DNA of 64,000 bases from Rhizosphaericola sp047606825 (GTDB lineage: Bacteria > Bacteroidota > Bacteroidia > Chitinophagales > Chitinophagaceae): NCBI GenBank assembly GCA_047606825.1, contig JASGDY010000055.1, positions 1 to 64,000 of the forward strand. Reading direction: 5' to 3'. The notes below the pieces were generated by a model. The model searched no databases. It saw only the letters and a program-made list of their open reading frames with translations, and had not been told where the DNA came from. Below, one piece after another: positions 41,344 through 49,925 of this stretch. How positions within the stretch are numbered: the first letter of the stretch is position 1; each line of letters starts with the position of its first letter. A program made the translations under genes and the position numbers.

Positions 41344-42170
41344 TGCAGTCTATCGCTATTTTATTGACCGTACACAACCGAAAACTGAAGACGCTGGCAT
41401 GCCTGGCGCATGTATTTGCACAGCATGAGGTGTCGGGTTGTCAATGGGAGGTCTTTATGACCGATGATGGCTGTACTGACGGCACCCCGGAAGCCGTGGC
41501 AGCGCAGTTTCCCTCGGTGCATATTGTCAAGGGAGATGGCAACCTGTATTGGAACCGTGGCATGTATGCTGTATGGCAGACGGCATCTGAGTATAAGGAT
41601 TTTGATTTCTATTTATGGCTCAATGACGACACGCTTCTTTTTGTCAATGCGTTGAAGGTATTATTGCAGAGTTCATTGTTAAAGCAGTCCCTGTCGATTA
41701 TGGTAGGAGCTACCGTAGCGTCAACAGATCATTCCCAAGTTACGTATGGTGGACGTTCTGAAAATGGTTTGCTACTGCCGAAAGTGGAGCAGATGCAGCT
41801 ATGTCGTTATTTCAATGGCAATATTGTGCTCATTCCCAGAGCAGTTTATAAGCAGTTGGGTAAGAACGATCCTGTGTTTCATCATGCTTTGGGAGATTTC
41901 GATTATGGTTTAAGGGCATCCAAAGTCGGGATTACTTCATTTGTCGTGCCGGGCGTGTTGGGTGTTTGTGATTTGCATGAACATTTGCCAAGCTGGTGCA
42001 ATGCGGAAAAAAAATTGGGGCAACGTTGGAAAGTTTTTCGCTCCCCGTTGGGGCAAAATCCGGAGGAGTTTTTTATTTATGAAAGGCGGCATAGCGGATT
42101 GGGAAGGGCGGTGTTTCATTATATGACAAATCATTTGAGGGTGCTGTTTCCTGGTTTATGGAAACAATGA
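41343..42170 (+). CDS. GT2-family glycosyltransferase
   Basis: A 275-aa GT-A-fold inverting transferase. It has LLTVHNRKLKTLACLAHVFAQ at the N-terminus, FMTDDGCTDGTPEAVAAQFPSVHIVKGDGNLYWNRGM near residues 35-75, and the DxD-type metal motif LWLNDDTLLF near 95. GDFDYGLRASKVG near 190 is the ED-like acceptor-site motif, resembling rhamnosyltransferase-type GT2 proteins. The start overlaps the acyltransferase stop codon, so the two are coupled. It is more GC-rich than the next gene. A 286-bp gap without genes follows. Confidence 0.88.
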   Translation: MQSIAILLTVHNRKLKTLACLAHVFAQHEVSGCQWEVFMTDDGCTDGTPEAVAAQFPSVHIVKGDGNLYWNRGMYAVWQTASEYKDFDFYLWLNDDTLLFVNALKVLLQSSLLKQSLSIMVGATVASTDHSQVTYGGRSENGLLLPKVEQMQLCRYFNGNIVLIPRAVYKQLGKNDPVFHHALGDFDYGLRASKVGITSFVVPGVLGVCDLHEHLPSWCNAEKKLGQRWKVFRSPLGQNPEEFFIYERRHSGLGRAVFHYMTNHLRVLFPGLWKQ

Positions 42171-42456
42171 ATCATAAACAATATGAAGAATATATATGTG
42201 TGAATCAATAGTTGAAATATCATGGATATTGACCGTTGTCAAGCTGAGCTGAGTCGATTTAGTTCAGTCTGAAAGGTAGAATGGCGATTATACACATAGC
42301 AACCTTTTATTATCATTAGATACGCTGCATTAGATAAAACTATGCAAACAATAAAATGAAAAAATTTCTCCTGTGAGGAGTGTAACAACAGCGTGTATTT
42401 ATACCCCAGTCTTTCGAGGGATTTTGATAGAGAAAAGGCAACCAATTATAAATAAT

Positions 42457-43545
42457 ATGAAAAAAATATTAATATTTCATCCTTATTTAGCTCCTTATAG
42501 GATGGATCTATACAATAGACTGGCAGAAAAATATAATGTTTTCGTACTATTAACAGCGAGCGATACGGAAAAGGCCACATTGGGATTTGATTTAAATCAA
42601 ACAAATTCCATGGCACGTTTTGCTTATAAATATGCAATTAAAGGTATTTATATAGGTCGTCATCTCTTTTCAATGGTTTATTTCAATTGTATTAGGTCGT
42701 TTAAACCAGATATTGTTTTCGCTCATGAGTTGGGATTTAATACAATTATTTCCATCTTCCTAAAACTATTTTTCCGATATAAAATATTTGTTACTGTTGA
42801 TGATTCTCCCGCAATGATTAAAACGTATGGTTTTAAACGTCGATTGTTGCAACGTTTCGTATATAGAAACGTAGATTTTGTATTAGTGGTTCATCCAGAA
42901 GTAAAAAAATACCTTCAGAATAAGTATGCTAAATTTTTAAATAAATTTATTTATTTTCCCATTATACAAGATGACAGGATTCTTTCTGAAAAATTGGCAA
43001 ATGCAAATTCACTTGTACGTCTAGATACAAAAAGATATGTTACAGTGTATAGCAATATCATTTTATTTGTTGGAAGATTGGAGACTGTGAAGAATCCATT
43101 GCTGTTGTTGGAATCTTTTGCCAGATTGAATGACCCATCTTTGCTATTGGTTTTTGTAGGAGGAGGCAGCCTGTTGCTACAATTGAAGGAATTGGCAAAA
43201 ACGTTAAAGGTAGAATCCAATGTTCTATTTACCGGCCGCTTAAGTGGATCAGATTTGTATATGTGGTACAATTTATCAGACATTTTTGTCCTCCCCAGCA
43301 AATTTGAACCCTTTGGGGCAGTAGTCAATGAGGCGTTAGTGGCGGGTTGCAATGTCCTGGTTTCTGATCAAGTAGGGGCTAGCTGCTTAATTGATTCATC
43401 TAATGGGATTGTCTTTCCGCTTAGCAACGAAGATCATCTCTTCCTCCAATTAAAAGAAATGCTTCGTTTATCCAAAGCAGAGAAAAAAAATAAAATGATT
43501 ATTTCATTTGATGATTTGTTTAATTTATTAGTTGAATATTTATGA
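42457..43545 (+). CDS. GT4-like glycosyltransferase
   Basis: A 362-aa GT-B transferase. The N-terminus is ILIFHPYLAPYRMDLYNRLAEKYNVFVL. The donor domain has IILFVGRLETVKNPLLLLESFARL near residue 205 and SDIFVLPSKFEPFGAVVNEALVAGCNVLVSDQVGASCLID near 280-320, with the E-x7-E motif (EPFGAVVNEA). ATG 42457 (MKKILIFHPYL) is used; the longer frame to 42373 has no family similarity. The gene is very AT-rich with many AAA/TTT codons, unlike the preceding gene, which suggests separate origin. Confidence 0.88.
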   Translation: MKKILIFHPYLAPYRMDLYNRLAEKYNVFVLLTASDTEKATLGFDLNQTNSMARFAYKYAIKGIYIGRHLFSMVYFNCIRSFKPDIVFAHELGFNTIISIFLKLFFRYKIFVTVDDSPAMIKTYGFKRRLLQRFVYRNVDFVLVVHPEVKKYLQNKYAKFLNKFIYFPIIQDDRILSEKLANANSLVRLDTKRYVTVYSNIILFVGRLETVKNPLLLLESFARLNDPSLLLVFVGGGSLLLQLKELAKTLKVESNVLFTGRLSGSDLYMWYNLSDIFVLPSKFEPFGAVVNEALVAGCNVLVSDQVGASCLIDSSNGIVFPLSNEDHLFLQLKEMLRLSKAEKKNKMIISFDDLFNLLVEYL

Positions 43546-44120
43546 AAATAGCGTATGCCAATATGCCGGAAGGATCAAGTAGGTTTAATTTTTTGCTTAG
43601 ATATATCTTTAATATGACCCGTACTTGGTATATGTTCCATATTTGCTATCCATGGGTTAAATATGAAGGATTTGTGCGGGTAATGAAAGGGGTTTCTTTT
43701 GCGAAGAAGCATATTACAATCGGAAACAACGTGCAGTTTGGCCATTATTGCAATGTCGCCAACAATGTTGTTTTCAACAACTATATCTTGATGGCAGGAA
43801 GGGTATGTTTTGTAGGGAAAAATGACCACGACAGTTCTGTAGTTGCCCAATATATATGGAACGGAGAGAGAATCGATAATGGACATTGTGTGGTAGAGGA
43901 TGATGTTTGGATTGGTCATGGTACCACAGTCGTAGGGAACGTAAGAATAGGGATGGGCGCCGTCATAGCAGCAGGTGCAGTTGTTAACAGAGATGTGCCT
44001 GCCTGTGAAATTTGGGGAGGTGTGCCAGCGAAGAAAATAAAAGATCGCTTTTTGACAGAAGACGAAAAGAATAGACATATAGACTTTTTAAAAAGAGGGG
44101 AAAACAACGCAAATGCTTAA
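43542..44120 (+). CDS. Hexapeptide-repeat acyltransferase
   Basis: A 192-aa beta-helix acyltransferase. The repeats begin near residue 60 (ITIGNNVQFGHYCNVANNVVFNNYILMAGRVCFVG). The catalytic-type His is in GKNDHDSSVV, and VEDDVWIGHGTTVVGNVRIGMGAVIAAGAVVNRDVPACEIWGGVPAKKIKDRF is the standard C-terminal coil. It resembles colanic-acid type O-acetyltransferases. It overlaps the preceding gene by 4 nt (ATGA) and the next by 8 nt, showing tight translational coupling. The sugar modified is unknown. Confidence 0.9.
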   Translation: MKIAYANMPEGSSRFNFLLRYIFNMTRTWYMFHICYPWVKYEGFVRVMKGVSFAKKHITIGNNVQFGHYCNVANNVVFNNYILMAGRVCFVGKNDHDSSVVAQYIWNGERIDNGHCVVEDDVWIGHGTTVVGNVRIGMGAVIAAGAVVNRDVPACEIWGGVPAKKIKDRFLTEDEKNRHIDFLKRGENNANA

Positions 44121-45342
44121 AATACTCATCAATGCTTATGCATGCTCACCCAATATGGGTAGCGAACCCGGAATGGCGTGGAACTGGTGTGTACACTTGG
44201 CAAAACATTGTGAACTGTATATTATCACGGAAGGTGAATTTAGAGACCGTATAGACGCTGCGTTGCCGGACTTGCCACAAGGAAGTAATATGCATTTCTA
44301 TTATAACCCCGTATTACCAAAGGTTCGGCAGATGTGCTGGAATCAAGGAGACTGGCGGTTCTATTGGCATTATAGGCAATGGCAGAAGAAAACATTGCAG
44401 ATTGCAAAAGAGATTGTGGAAAAGTATCCGATTGACATTGTACATCAACTGAACATGATTGGATTTCGAGAACCTGGTTATCTATGGCGGATGACTGACA
44501 TTCCTTTTGTATGGGGTCCGATAGATGCCAAGGGGGATTTCCCTATCGCATATTTAGATGGCGCGGGATTTAAGGATAAGTTGTTTATCCATCTGAAAAA
44601 TTATGTAAACAAACTACAAATACGTTATTCAAAAAGGGTAAAATCAGCAATCCAAAACACCTCGTTGGCAATATCGGCATCTTCCAACTCTCAACACACA
44701 TTAAAAGAATATTACCATATAGATAGCCTGTTGTTAAATGAGTCCGGATGTAATATTCGAGAAGAATCTTCCCCTAACGCCAGATTGTTGCATAGAGATT
44801 TTATGGAAATTATTTGGGTAGGAAAGTTGGATTTTAGGAAGCAGCTTCGATTGGCTCTGCGCATCCTATCCCAAACGAAGAACAAAAACATCCGTTTACA
44901 TATTGTCGGTGGAGGCAATGCTGAGGAATACAAGAAATTGATTTTTGCTTTAAATATAGAGGAACAGTGTGTTTGGCATGGCGTTTTAAATCATAATGCT
45001 GTTCAAGAAAAAATGCAGCAATCCGATTTGTTGCTGTTTACCAGTGTGGCAGAAGGAACGCCCCATGTCGTATTGGAAGCAATTGCCAATGAATTGCCCG
45101 TATTATGTTTTGATACTTGTGGGCAGGGGGATTGTGTGGATGACAAAGTCGGTTATAAAATTTCCCTTTCCAATCCTGAACAGTCCATACAGGAGTTCGC
45201 TGATGCGCTCAATTATCTTTTTATCCATCGCGATAGGCTTAAAGAGATGTCCGCCCATTGTCGGAAAAGGCAAATAGAACTTTCATGGGAGCGGAAGGCC
45301 GAAACAATGGCGTCTCTCTATGAAAAGGTTGTGGCGGAATGA
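44113..45342 (+). CDS. GT4-like glycosyltransferase
   Basis: A 409-aa GT-B transferase. The N-terminus is ILINAYACSPNMGSEPGMAWNWCVHLAKHCELYIITEGEF, characteristic of a Bacteroidota capsule/EPS subgroup. IDIVHQLNMIGFREPGYLWRM follows. The donor domain has MEIIWVGKLDFRKQLRLALRIL near residue 235 and SDLLLFTSVAEGTPHVVLEAIANELPVLCFDTCGQGDCVDD near 305-345 (EGTPHVVLEA acidic motif). It is the last gene of the locus; a truncated repeat element starts only 4 nt after its stop. Confidence 0.9.
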   Translation: MLKILINAYACSPNMGSEPGMAWNWCVHLAKHCELYIITEGEFRDRIDAALPDLPQGSNMHFYYNPVLPKVRQMCWNQGDWRFYWHYRQWQKKTLQIAKEIVEKYPIDIVHQLNMIGFREPGYLWRMTDIPFVWGPIDAKGDFPIAYLDGAGFKDKLFIHLKNYVNKLQIRYSKRVKSAIQNTSLAISASSNSQHTLKEYYHIDSLLLNESGCNIREESSPNARLLHRDFMEIIWVGKLDFRKQLRLALRILSQTKNKNIRLHIVGGGNAEEYKKLIFALNIEEQCVWHGVLNHNAVQEKMQQSDLLLFTSVAEGTPHVVLEAIANELPVLCFDTCGQGDCVDDKVGYKISLSNPEQSIQEFADALNYLFIHRDRLKEMSAHCRKRQIELSWERKAETMASLYEKVVAE

Positions 45343-45345
45343 AGA

Positions 45346-45463
45346 GGAGTGCCTCAACAATACCATTGAAAATATATTTCTATGTGAGTAGTTTTGGTTA
45401 TTTTGTATCATGACAAAGTAACAGAGCGTTTTTCTATATCAAAATTTAGATGCGTTTGCCCTG
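45346..45463. repeat. Truncated inverted copy of the 599-808 element
   Basis: Read on the minus strand, this stretch follows the left part of the element at 599-808: a CAGGGCAAACGC end, then GTTACTTTGTCATGATACAAA, TAACCAAAACTACTCACA and TTTTCAATGGTATT in the same order. The right half of the element is missing. It separates the polysaccharide locus from the peptidase gene. Confidence 0.7.
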
Positions 45464-45526
45464 ACGATTGCTTACGTTACTATGGCACGTTAAACTTTTT
45501 ACCGTACCTTAGACATCCTAAAGTCT

Positions 45527-48415
45527 ATGCCCATGAATCCCAAATCATTTGTCGCCCTTTTGTTCTTGTGCTTGTCCACTGTTGTTTTTGCGCAGAAAAA
45601 ACCGTTGGACCATACGGTTTACGATGGCTGGCAGTCTCTCTCGGAAACGACGATCAGCAACGATGGTCGATATGTTTCGTATATGGTCTTGCCGCAGGAA
45701 GGCGACGGCGTTTTATATATACAGAAAATCGACGGTGACACCTTGACACGTGTCCTCCGTGGTTATGAAGGTGCATTTTTGCCTAACAGTTCGTATTTTG
45801 TCTGTAAAATAAAACCTACGTTTAAACAAACGCGCCAAGCCAAAATAGACAAGAAAAAAGAAGACGAAATGCCGACGGATTCGCTGGCAATCGTCAATCT
45901 CAGCACTGGAACAGTTCAAAAAATCGCCCGTGTCAAATCATTTCAGGTTTCTGAAAAAGAAGGCTCCTTGTTGGCTTGGCTGGACGAGAAAGCTGTGCCG
46001 AATAAACAACCTAAACTGGATTCTCTCGCGCAACTGAACAAGCTGCAATCCGAAGCGGACAGCCTTTCCCATGTTGCCGACAGCCTCCGTACGCAAGTCG
46101 CGCAAGCCAAAACAAAAGGGTTGCAAATATTAAAACCACAGCCAAAAAAAGACAAGAAAACAACGATAAAGCCCGACGGAACTGACCTGCATATTTGGAA
46201 TCTGCAAACCAATGATAGCTTGGTTTTGCATAATATTACAGACTATACGATTAGCGCAAAAAACAATATCGTTGCAGTCGCTTATGGTTCAACGGAAACG
46301 GATTCCATTAAAAAAATCGGCTATGTTCAGAACAATAAAATATTGATAGTACTGCAAAACATTAAAGAAATCAAAGCGTTGACGTTGGACGAAGAAGGAA
46401 AACAGTTGGCATTCATGGCGGACAAAGACAGTACGGCTAAGGCTTTGCGCAATTATTATAGTCTGTATTTATTTAAAAAAGGGAATGACAGCGCACATGT
46501 CGTCGCGACTAAAAATACGCAAGGCATTCCAGAGAACAACCAGATTAGCGAGTATGCCAAACTATATTTCAGTAAATCCGGCAAGCGGTTGTTTTTTGGC
46601 ACAAGTCCCATTTTGCCTTTAAAAGATACAAGCCTGCCAGATTTTGAAAGAGTAAGATTAGATGTATGGCATTATAAGGAAGACGAACTACACACTGTAC
46701 AGCTATACAATCTGGAACGCGATTTAAAACGTAATTATTTGGCTCTGTACGACATCGACCGACAACAGGTATTGCAGTTGGCATCCAATACTTTCCGCAA
46801 TGTCTATCTTACCGAAAACGGCGACGGAAAATATTTTTATACCTCGACGGATTCCGCACATCGTGTGTCCCGTCAGTGGTTGGGAAGTGCCAACGTGGAT
46901 GTCTATCTCTGGGATTTGGAAAAAGGACAAAAACGTATCATTGCCAAGAACTGGAACGGCAATGTCTACCCATCCTATGACGGCAATGGGTTGCTGCTAT
47001 ATAATGCAGTGAAGCGCAATTATAGTTTGTACAATGTACAGACTAATGCTATAAAACCCGTACTGGGTATCACTGTGCCTGTATATGACGTAGAAAACGA
47101 TGTGCCTGACGACCCTTCCAACTATGGTGTCATGGGCTGGACGAAAGACGGTTCGGATGTTTTTGTGTATGGGCAATATGATATTTGGAAAATAGACGCG
47201 CAGAGAGGTACATCGACATTGGTAATTTCTGGAAAAGCCAACAAGGAGTCCTATCAATATGTCTCCCTTGACAAAGAGTTGCGTTACATACCGACAGATA
47301 GTGTATTGGCATTTGATAAATACTATAATAATACCAAGAATAACCAATTTGTTTTATTTTCGTTGGACAAACCGAACAGCCAACATATTTTGACATCTTT
47401 GGCGAACTATAAAGTCGCTTCTTTAAATAAAGCAAAAAACGCAGATACATGGACATTTACCAAACAAAATTTTCAAGTTTCTCCCAATGTATTTTCTTTA
47501 GCAAATAACCAGACGATACAATTGTCCAATATCAATCGACAACAAAATAATTATAGTTGGGGAACCGCGGAACTATACAAGTGGAAAGCTTATACGGGAA
47601 AGGAAACAGAAGGCATACTCTACAAACCGGAGAACTTTGACCCCAACAAAAAATATCCTTTGATTGCTTATTTCTATGAACGGAACAATGAAACACTATA
47701 CAATTACCTACCGCCATCGCCCACGCCGTCACGGCTCAATATTTCTTTTTTTGTAAGTCGTGGTTATATCGTGTTCGTTCCCGATATTTGGTACACGACG
47801 GGACATCCTGGACAATCGGCTTATAACTATATAGTGAGCGGTGTACGCTCTTTAATTAAAAAAGGATTTGTGGACAGTACCAAGATGGGTTTGCAGGGAC
47901 AAAGTTGGGGCGGTTACCAGACGGCTTATCTTATCGCCAAAGCTCCCGGAATGTTTGCCGCGGCTTGGGCGGGCGCACCTGTTGTCAATATGTTCAGTGC
48001 TTATGGCGGAATCCGTTGGGAAAGCGGTATGAACAGGCAGTTCCAATATGAAAAAACGCAAAGCCGCATTGGCGCAACGGTTTGGGACAAGCCCAACCTG
48101 TACATAGAAAACTCTCCTTTGTTTAATTTACCCAAAGTGACGACGCCTGTCGTCATTATGGCCAACGATGCCGACGGTGCGGTTCCCTGGTATCAAGGCA
48201 TTGAAATGTTTACCGACCTGAGACGATTAGACAAGCCGAGCTGGTTGCTTAACTATAACGGAGAAGCGCACAACCTCGTGCAACGCAGGAACAGAAAGGA
48301 CATCCAAATCCGTGAACAGCAATTTTTCGACTGGTTATTAAAAGGCGAAAAACCCGCTCCGTGGATTACGGAGGGAGTCCCTGCGATTATGAAAGACAAG
48401 ACGATGGGGTTATAA
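45527..48415 (+). CDS. Secreted S9-family (prolyl oligopeptidase-like) peptidase
   Basis: A 962-aa exported serine peptidase. The signal peptide is MNPKSFVALLFLCLSTVVFAQ (ATG 45527 or 45533). A long beta-propeller region follows, interrupted by a charged coiled-coil insert (LDSLAQLNKLQSEADSLSHVADSLRTQVAQ) near residues 165-200. The C-terminal alpha/beta-hydrolase domain carries the nucleophile in GLQGQSWGGYQTAYL near 790, the Asp in MANDADGAVPW near 880 and the His in NGEAHNLVQ near 915. Such enzymes trim dipeptides or oligopeptides in the periplasm or outside the cell. It is monocistronic and faces away from the polysaccharide locus. Confidence 0.9.
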   Translation: MPMNPKSFVALLFLCLSTVVFAQKKPLDHTVYDGWQSLSETTISNDGRYVSYMVLPQEGDGVLYIQKIDGDTLTRVLRGYEGAFLPNSSYFVCKIKPTFKQTRQAKIDKKKEDEMPTDSLAIVNLSTGTVQKIARVKSFQVSEKEGSLLAWLDEKAVPNKQPKLDSLAQLNKLQSEADSLSHVADSLRTQVAQAKTKGLQILKPQPKKDKKTTIKPDGTDLHIWNLQTNDSLVLHNITDYTISAKNNIVAVAYGSTETDSIKKIGYVQNNKILIVLQNIKEIKALTLDEEGKQLAFMADKDSTAKALRNYYSLYLFKKGNDSAHVVATKNTQGIPENNQISEYAKLYFSKSGKRLFFGTSPILPLKDTSLPDFERVRLDVWHYKEDELHTVQLYNLERDLKRNYLALYDIDRQQVLQLASNTFRNVYLTENGDGKYFYTSTDSAHRVSRQWLGSANVDVYLWDLEKGQKRIIAKNWNGNVYPSYDGNGLLLYNAVKRNYSLYNVQTNAIKPVLGITVPVYDVENDVPDDPSNYGVMGWTKDGSDVFVYGQYDIWKIDAQRGTSTLVISGKANKESYQYVSLDKELRYIPTDSVLAFDKYYNNTKNNQFVLFSLDKPNSQHILTSLANYKVASLNKAKNADTWTFTKQNFQVSPNVFSLANNQTIQLSNINRQQNNYSWGTAELYKWKAYTGKETEGILYKPENFDPNKKYPLIAYFYERNNETLYNYLPPSPTPSRLNISFFVSRGYIVFVPDIWYTTGHPGQSAYNYIVSGVRSLIKKGFVDSTKMGLQGQSWGGYQTAYLIAKAPGMFAAAWAGAPVVNMFSAYGGIRWESGMNRQFQYEKTQSRIGATVWDKPNLYIENSPLFNLPKVTTPVVIMANDADGAVPWYQGIEMFTDLRRLDKPSWLLNYNGEAHNLVQRRNRKDIQIREQQFFDWLLKGEKPAPWITEGVPAIMKDKTMGL

Positions 48416-48594
48416 AGTTTAAAAAAACAAAAAGCACCACTTATATGATAGCCCAGATGCGCAGACAACCATAATCTCAGACTTTTTATTCTTATCTTTT
48501 TGATATTTAGCGAAACATAGCATTTGTATTATTAAATTATAAAATTCATTTATCCCCGCCTATAAAACATTACTTTAGCCAAAACTATTGGATA

Positions 48595-49386
48595 ATGAAA
48601 CAAACGTTAATCAGTATGGCAGCATTGGCATTGTCCGCTATTTCCTGCAAGACGGTAAGAAATGTAAACCAAGCATATTTTAATAAAAATGTCGTCGTCG
48701 CGCATCGCGGTGCATGGAAGACAAACCATCTCCCTGAAAATTCAATAGCGTCATTGAAACAGGCTATTAAGATTGGATGCGCGGGTTCGGAATTTGACGT
48801 GCATCTGACCTCGGACGATTCACTGGTCATCTGCCACAATGACGACTATCAAGGAATGGTCATTGAAAAATCAACTTTTGCTCAGTTGTCTGAAAAACCA
48901 TTGTCCAACGGAGAAAGAATCCCAACGTTGCGCGAATACTTAGAAACCGGAAAAATGCAAAACCAGACGCGCCTTGTCCTTGAAATCAAGAAGTCCATCA
49001 TCGACAGCAGCCGTACGCTGGCATTGACACAACGTTGCGTGGACGAAGTCCGTAAGGTCGGCGTAGAGCATCTGGTCGTGTACATCAGCTTCGACTATGC
49101 GGCTTGCCTCAAGGTCCGGGAACTTGACAAGAACGCCATCGTCCAATACCTCAACGGCGACATTGCACCCACAAAAATAAAAGCCGACAAGCTCAACGGT
49201 ATTGACTATCATCTTGACGTATTCAAAAAACATCCCGAATGGATCGCCGAAGCCAAAAAATTGAAAGTAGACCTGAACGCCTGGACCGTCAACAAGAAAG
49301 AAGACCTGCAATTTTTCCTTGACCAGAAATTTGATTTTATCACGACCAACGAGCCGGAGTTGCTGTTTTCGTTGATAAATAAGTAG
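48595..49386 (+). CDS. Glycerophosphodiester phosphodiesterase, lipoprotein
   Basis: A 263-aa GDPD-family TIM-barrel enzyme that releases glycerol-3-phosphate from glycerophosphodiesters. The N-terminus MKQTLISMAALALSAISCKT is a lipoprotein signal (lipobox AISC). Catalytic and metal-binding residues are in VVAHRGAWKTNHLPENSIAS near residue 35, EFDVHLTSDDSLVICHND near 65 (Glu, Asp and His) and LVLEIKK near 130. DLNAWTVNKKEDLQFFLDQKFDFITTNEPELL closes the barrel. Probably periplasmic and membrane-tethered. Directly downstream lies an nhaA remnant. Confidence 0.93.
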   Translation: MKQTLISMAALALSAISCKTVRNVNQAYFNKNVVVAHRGAWKTNHLPENSIASLKQAIKIGCAGSEFDVHLTSDDSLVICHNDDYQGMVIEKSTFAQLSEKPLSNGERIPTLREYLETGKMQNQTRLVLEIKKSIIDSSRTLALTQRCVDEVRKVGVEHLVVYISFDYAACLKVRELDKNAIVQYLNGDIAPTKIKADKLNGIDYHLDVFKKHPEWIAEAKKLKVDLNAWTVNKKEDLQFFLDQKFDFITTNEPELLFSLINK

Positions 49387-49421
49387 CAGAAGGAAGTTGC
49401 TGTTTATAGCATCATTAGTAG

Positions 49422-49553
49422 TTTATCGACGAACCGCAGATAACGCAGGCAAAAATCGGGATTTTTGCGGCATCGACCACGGGTGGCGTGCTTGGCTATA
49501 TCGTATTGAAAAGTAAAGAGGCAAAAGCAAAAAACGCAACAGTTAAGGGTTGA
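49422..49553 (+). pseudogene. nhaA: C-terminal remnant of Na+/H+ antiporter NhaA
   Basis: An open stretch without a start codon, preceded by two in-frame TAG codons, reads FIDEPQITQAKIGIFAASTT then GGVLGYIVLKSKEAKAKNATVKG and a stop. It corresponds to the extreme C-terminus of NhaA (E. coli: VDPELINWAKLGILVGS then a GYSWLR end). The rest of the gene is missing. It lies between the phosphodiesterase gene and the terminator of the next minus-strand gene. I infer a deletion that removed nearly all of nhaA. Confidence 0.65.
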
Positions 49554-49582
49554 TGGATGTCTCCATTTTTAACTGTTGCGTT
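49533..49582 (-). terminator. Rho-independent terminator
   Basis: AACGCAACAGTTAA (49533-49546) and TTAACTGTTGCGTT (49569-49582) form a 14-bp stem. Read on the minus strand it is followed by a T run (GCGTTTTTTGC). It ends the transcript of the Lys/Ala-rich gene and overlaps the nhaA remnant. Confidence 0.85.
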
Positions 49583-49590
49583 ACACGAGG

Positions 49591-49797
49591 TTATTTTGTT
49601 GTCGTGGCTGCTGCTGCGGCTTCTGTCTTTTTAGCTTTATGGGCAGCTTTCTTAGCCTTTTTAGCAGCTTTTTTCTCTGCTTTCTTTTCCGCCTTTTCTG
49701 TTTTCGGCGTTTCTTTCTTTACGTCTTGGGCCAATGAAACTGTTGAGATTCCTGCCATAAGAGCAAGCGCAAGTGCTGTGGTGAAAATCTTTTTCAT
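49591..49797 (-). CDS. Small Lys/Ala-rich exported protein
   Basis: A 68-aa protein: a clear signal peptide (MKKIFTTALALALMAGISTVSLAQ) and a 44-residue mature part built almost only of Lys, Ala, Glu and Thr (KTEKAEKKAEKKAAKKAKKAAHKAKK), ending AAAAATTTK. The mature part would be a strongly basic single helix. I do not recognise a family, and such sequences attract spurious histone-like matches. It has its own terminator, so it is probably an independent, well-expressed unit. It could bind polyanions at the cell envelope; that is speculation. Confidence 0.7.
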   Translation of the reverse strand: MKKIFTTALALALMAGISTVSLAQDVKKETPKTEKAEKKAEKKAAKKAKKAAHKAKKTEAAAAATTTK

Positions 49798-49889
49798 AAT
49801 CTTAAATTTATGTGTTTCTTATTTGGACGGGCAAGATATTAAAAAGTTAACGGCAGTCGGTTAATGTTAGGTTAAACAATTTCCCTCTC

Positions 49890-49918
49890 TTTGCATATCG
49901 TGCTTTTGATTACTTTTG
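49890..49918 (+). promoter_or_regulatory. lptC promoter, near-leaderless
   Basis: TTTG at 49890-49893 and TACTTTTG at 49911-49918 (17-nt spacer) fit the Bacteroidota -33/-7 pattern. The -7 box ends 7 nt before the ATG at 49926, implying little or no 5' leader. Confidence 0.55.
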
Positions 49919-49925
49919 TCCGTCC

